A stretch of DNA of 8,378 nucleotides. Source: Microbacterium sp. GTDB lineage: Bacteria > Actinomycetota > Actinomycetes > Actinomycetales > Microbacteriaceae. The position numbers were made by a program, and so were the translations under genes. Shown here in pieces: positions 6,647 through 8,378 of this stretch (positions are counted from its first letter, which is position 1; every line of letters begins with the position of its first letter). The notes below the pieces were generated by a model. The model searched no databases and was not told the DNA's origin. It was given only the letters and a program-made list of their open reading frames with translations. The DNA lies in assembly GCA_029267645.1 (NCBI GenBank), contig JAJUIM010000071.1, positions 1-8,378 of the forward strand, read 5' to 3'.

Positions 6647-7513
6647 TCAGCGGCGGGCGTCGAGGATCGCGTCCTCTTCCTCGGCGTCGAGGTCGCGGCG
6701 CTTCTTCCGCTGCGGCTTCGGCCGCTCGGGCAGGAAGCCCTCGAGGTCGTCTTCGTCGTCCTCGTCATCTTCGTGCGGCTCGTCGTCGCGGGCCGCGTGG
6801 ATCTCGGTGCGGATCATGTAGCCGATGAACGCGAAGCCCATGATCGCGAAGAGGATCCACTGGATCGCGTACGACAGGTGCGGCCCCGGATCCTGTTCGG
6901 GCGCGCTCAGCGCGTTCGGCGCCTGGGCCGGCGCGGGATCCTCCGACACCATGATCGCGTAGGCGGGCGTGATCGTCTCCTCGCCGGTCTGCGCGGCGAT
7001 CGACGGCACGTGGATCGTCGGCACCTGGCCGTCGGGGGCGCTGCGGCCCGAGGAGGGCAGCGCCTCGCTCGGCTTGAGCCGCGCGACGACGGTCGTCTCG
7101 CCCTCGGGCGGCGCGGGCACGTCCTCCGCGCCTCCGTCGTACGAGGGCGGCGCCCAGCCGCGGTCGATCACGAGGATCCGCCCGTCTTCGAGCTGGAACG
7201 GCACGAGGACCTCGTACGCGCTCGTGTTGCCCTGGGCGCGGTTGCGCGCGAGCACCTGCTCGTCCGCGAGGTACTCGCCCTCGACCACGACTGGCCGCCA
7301 CTCGTCGCCCGCGTCGAAATCGTCGGTGCCCGAGATGAGGTCGTCGAGCGGCACGGGGTCGGCGTCGTAGTTGTCGGCGATGAGCGCGTTGGCGTGCTCA
7401 CGCTGCTCGTTGCGGGCGAACTGCCAGTGCGACAGCACGCCGCAGATGATCGCGAAGGCGATCGCGACGGCGACGTACACGGCCCAGCGGCCGGCGCGGG
7501 GCCACGACTTCAC
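6647..7513 (-). CDS. SURF1 family cytochrome c oxidase assembly protein
   Basis: SURF1 (Shy1) proteins help assemble haem-copper terminal oxidases in the membrane. The 288-residue product shows the family layout: a first helix at about 10-29 ending in SHWQF (28-32, the conserved WQ), an extracytoplasmic domain with RNR (90-92) and the hallmark DRGWAP (117-122), then YAIQW (215-219) leading into the second helix (about 215-234). The C-terminus is unusual: an acidic run at 243-258 followed by PKPQRKKRR (265-273) and an acidic end. GTG 7513 is chosen because GAGGAG lies 5 nt upstream and the first helix follows directly; longer in-frame readings run into the neighbouring gene. It overlaps the stop of the 81-residue gene by 4 nt (GTGA), so translation is probably coupled. 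Its own stop is 1 nt from that of the convergent ABC-F gene. Confidence 0.92.
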   Translation of the reverse strand: MKSWPRAGRWAVYVAVAIAFAIICGVLSHWQFARNEQREHANALIADNYDADPVPLDDLISGTDDFDAGDEWRPVVVEGEYLADEQVLARNRAQGNTSAYEVLVPFQLEDGRILVIDRGWAPPSYDGGAEDVPAPPEGETTVVARLKPSEALPSSGRSAPDGQVPTIHVPSIAAQTGEETITPAYAIMVSEDPAPAQAPNALSAPEQDPGPHLSYAIQWILFAIMGFAFIGYMIRTEIHAARDDEPHEDDEDDEDDLEGFLPERPKPQRKKRRDLDAEEEDAILDARR

Positions 7514-7755
7514 GCGGTCTCCTCGGGAAGGTCGATGTCGGATCCGTCGACGACGCCTGCGACCGCGACGACGGGGAAGGCTCTCGAGGTGAGGAAGTCG
7601 CGCAGGTAGTCGACGTGGGCGTCGCACGCGAGCCACACCTTGCGACGGTCGGGCGTGTGCAGCCTGGGGTTGCGCCAGACGACGCTCCACGCGGCCTCGT
7701 CGCGGCATCCAGCGCGCGAGCACTGCGCGACGTCGGCCTCGCCGAAGAGGATCAC
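7510..7755 (-). CDS. Small conserved-looking protein with possible Cys/His metal site, coupled to SURF1
   Basis: The 81-residue product has no signal peptide or membrane helix. Cys12-x4-Cys17 near the start and Cys44-x2-His47 later give four potential ligands, so a zinc-ribbon-like metal site is possible (inference). Between them is a Trp/Arg-rich stretch (AAWSVVWRNPR, then PDRRKVW). I recall close relatives in Microbacteriaceae as uncharacterised or labelled acetone carboxylase; nothing here supports that enzyme, which is a large multisubunit complex. The GTG start at 7755 overlaps the DUF3099 stop by 4 nt (GTGA), and its own stop overlaps the SURF1 GTG in the same way. There is no good ribosome binding site of its own (only GACGGGC-like sequence), so re-initiation from the upstream gene is likely. 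Its place between a membrane protein and SURF1 hints at a role linked to respiration, but the function is unknown. Confidence 0.8.
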   Translation of the reverse strand: MILFGEADVAQCSRAGCRDEAAWSVVWRNPRLHTPDRRKVWLACDAHVDYLRDFLTSRAFPVVAVAGVVDGSDIDLPEETA

Positions 7756-8105
7756 GGGGTGCGCCCGTCGTCGGAGCGAGACTCCTCGATGCGGATCACG
7801 TCGTCGCGCGGCTGCTCCTCTTCGCGGGCAGGGCCCTCGATCGCGATCTCGGGCCGCTCCGCGGGCGCGGCGCGCGTGGATCCGACCTGGTTGGCGAGCA
7901 CGACCGCGAAGTACGGCAGGAAGATCGCGCCGACGCTGAGCACGGCCGTGTGCCAGCCCCACGGCTGGATCGCGAAGGCGAGGATCACGGAGATCGTGCG
8001 GATCGCCATCGTGATGGCGTACTGCTTCATGCGGGCCGTCTCGTCATCGATCGGCGACGTCTCGAGCGACGTCGCCGACGGAGCGGACTGCCTGCGGATC
8101 CTCAC
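7752..8105 (-). CDS. DUF3099 family membrane protein
   Basis: This 117-residue protein matches the actinobacterial DUF3099 family, of unknown function. It has two membrane helices (about 28-46 and 51-72) separated by the short turn QPWGW, with the characteristic GAIFLPYFAVVLANQ (59-73) in helix 2. The basic N-terminus and the charged, acidic hydrophilic tail (about 75-117) suggest both ends are cytoplasmic. The GTG start at 8105 has no real ribosome binding site but lies directly downstream of a TAAACT -10-like box, consistent with a leaderless transcript; an alternative ATG at 8030 (codon 26) would remove the N-terminal extension yet keep both helices. Its stop overlaps the next gene by 4 nt, making it the likely first gene of a three-gene coupled unit with the 81-residue protein and SURF1. 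Confidence 0.87.
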   Translation of the reverse strand: MRIRRQSAPSATSLETSPIDDETARMKQYAITMAIRTISVILAFAIQPWGWHTAVLSVGAIFLPYFAVVLANQVGSTRAAPAERPEIAIEGPAREEEQPRDDVIRIEESRSDDGRTP

Positions 8106-8111
8106 CCGCCC

Positions 8112-8117
8112 AGTTTA
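8112..8117 (-). promoter_or_regulatory. Candidate -10 box for a leaderless DUF3099 transcript
   Basis: TAAACT on the minus strand fits the TAnnnT -10 pattern, and its last base lies 6 nt before the G of the GTG start at 8105, where transcription would begin. No -35 is evident. AT-rich bases are rare in this 45-nt gap, which makes the match less likely to be chance, but it is only a short motif. Confidence 0.4.
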
Positions 8118-8133
8118 CGGCGGCGTGTCTGGG

Positions 8134-8161
8134 CCGCGGCTGCGCGCGGGTCAGGCCGCGG
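8134..8161 (-). terminator. GC hairpin around the stop codon of the DUF4190 gene
   Basis: CCGCGGC (8134-8140) and GCCGCGG (8155-8161) can form a 7-bp all-GC stem with a 14-nt loop that contains the TGA stop of the DUF4190 gene. There is no T-tract. It may weaken read-through into DUF3099, but such short GC stems arise easily by chance in this DNA. Confidence 0.25.
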
Positions 8162-8378
8162 ACACCAGCGCCGAGAACAGCACGCCGAGGAACAGCCCCG
8201 CGACCAGGAAGATGAGGATGCTGATGCCGAGCAGGATGTAGCCGATGATGAGGCCCGCGAGCGCCATGCCGCGGCCTGCCCCGCCGCGCTTCTTGATCTG
8301 CGACAGCGCGATGTGGCCGAACACGATCGCGAGGATCGCGGAGAGCGGCGCGACGATCGTGAGGATCGCGCCGATCAC
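8151..8378 (-). CDS. DUF4190 domain membrane protein, N-terminus cut by window edge
   Basis: The 75 visible residues read through the right edge, so the start lies outside and the GTG at 8378 should not be taken as the start. The visible part shows the DUF4190 pattern: a first hydrophobic helix ending in GHIALSQIKKRGGAGRG (near 21-37) followed by MALAGLIIGYILLG and a second long hydrophobic segment to about residue 72, ending in SALVSAA. DUF4190 proteins are small membrane proteins of unknown function, often with a disordered Pro/Gly-rich N-terminus that would lie beyond the window. It reads in the same direction as DUF3099, with a 45-nt gap holding a GC hairpin and a -10-like box, so it may be a separate transcription unit. 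Confidence 0.85.
   Translation of the reverse strand: MIGAILTIVAPLSAILAIVFGHIALSQIKKRGGAGRGMALAGLIIGYILLGISILIFLVAGLFLGVLFSALVSAA

Noticed and set aside
6491..7609. Plus-strand 372-codon frame across the ABC-F 3' end and antisense to SURF1
   Set aside because: It runs through two genes on opposite strands with Arg/Val/Asp-rich sequence and no motif; the SURF1 frame has two membrane helices and family motifs.
1..8378. Defence system, CRISPR array, mobile element, tRNA or attachment site
   Set aside because: I found no spaced repeats, transposase or integrase motifs, terminal inverted repeats, or tRNA-like sequence; gene content and base composition look uniformly chromosomal.

Overview
The window is GC-rich (about 70% by eye). 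It has strong G/C third-position bias, several GTG starts and 4-nt gene overlaps. Together with a DUF3099 protein, a DUF4190 protein, an actinobacterial-type SURF1 protein and an ABC-F ATPase, this points to a chromosomal segment of a high-GC actinobacterium, most likely Microbacteriaceae (the family placement is inference). I see no tRNA, rRNA, CRISPR array, IS element, phage gene or integration site.

Left half (1-4785, minus strand): two glycoside hydrolase family 3 (GH3) genes are transcribed leftward. The upstream gene (4785-1891) encodes a 964-residue enzyme whose GH3 domains are in reversed order (C-terminal domain, fibronectin-like domain, then the TIM-barrel domain with the nucleophile). 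It has a transmembrane helix at each end, so the catalytic part should lie outside the cell with both ends anchored. The downstream gene (1815 to the window edge) encodes a canonical-order GH3 beta-glucosidase with no signal peptide, so probably cytoplasmic; its C-terminus is cut off by the window. A strong 13-bp hairpin lies in the 75-nt gap between them. The pair suggests glycoside hydrolysis at the surface followed by hydrolysis inside the cell, but the window contains no transporter or regulator gene to confirm that.

Middle (4786-6645): a 261-bp divergent intergenic region holds a LacI-like operator candidate near the GH3 side and a perfect TATAAT -10 box for the rightward gene. That gene encodes a 532-residue ABC-F ATPase with two complete ATP-binding cassettes and no membrane domain, so a ribosome-associated factor rather than a transporter.

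Right half (6647-8378, minus strand): a compact cluster reads leftward: a DUF4190 membrane protein (5' end off the window), a DUF3099 membrane protein, an 81-residue protein with a possible Cys/His metal site, and SURF1, a cytochrome c oxidase assembly factor. The last three overlap by 4 nt at each junction (GTGA), so they look translationally coupled. SURF1 ends 1 nt from the end of the convergent ABC-F gene.

Most of the window is ordinary housekeeping and accessory carbohydrate content. The points most worth a second look are the permuted, doubly anchored GH3 enzyme, the small Cys/His protein coupled to SURF1, and a marked excess of the hexamer GGATCC (25 copies counted by eye) that occurs in several reading frames and in noncoding DNA.
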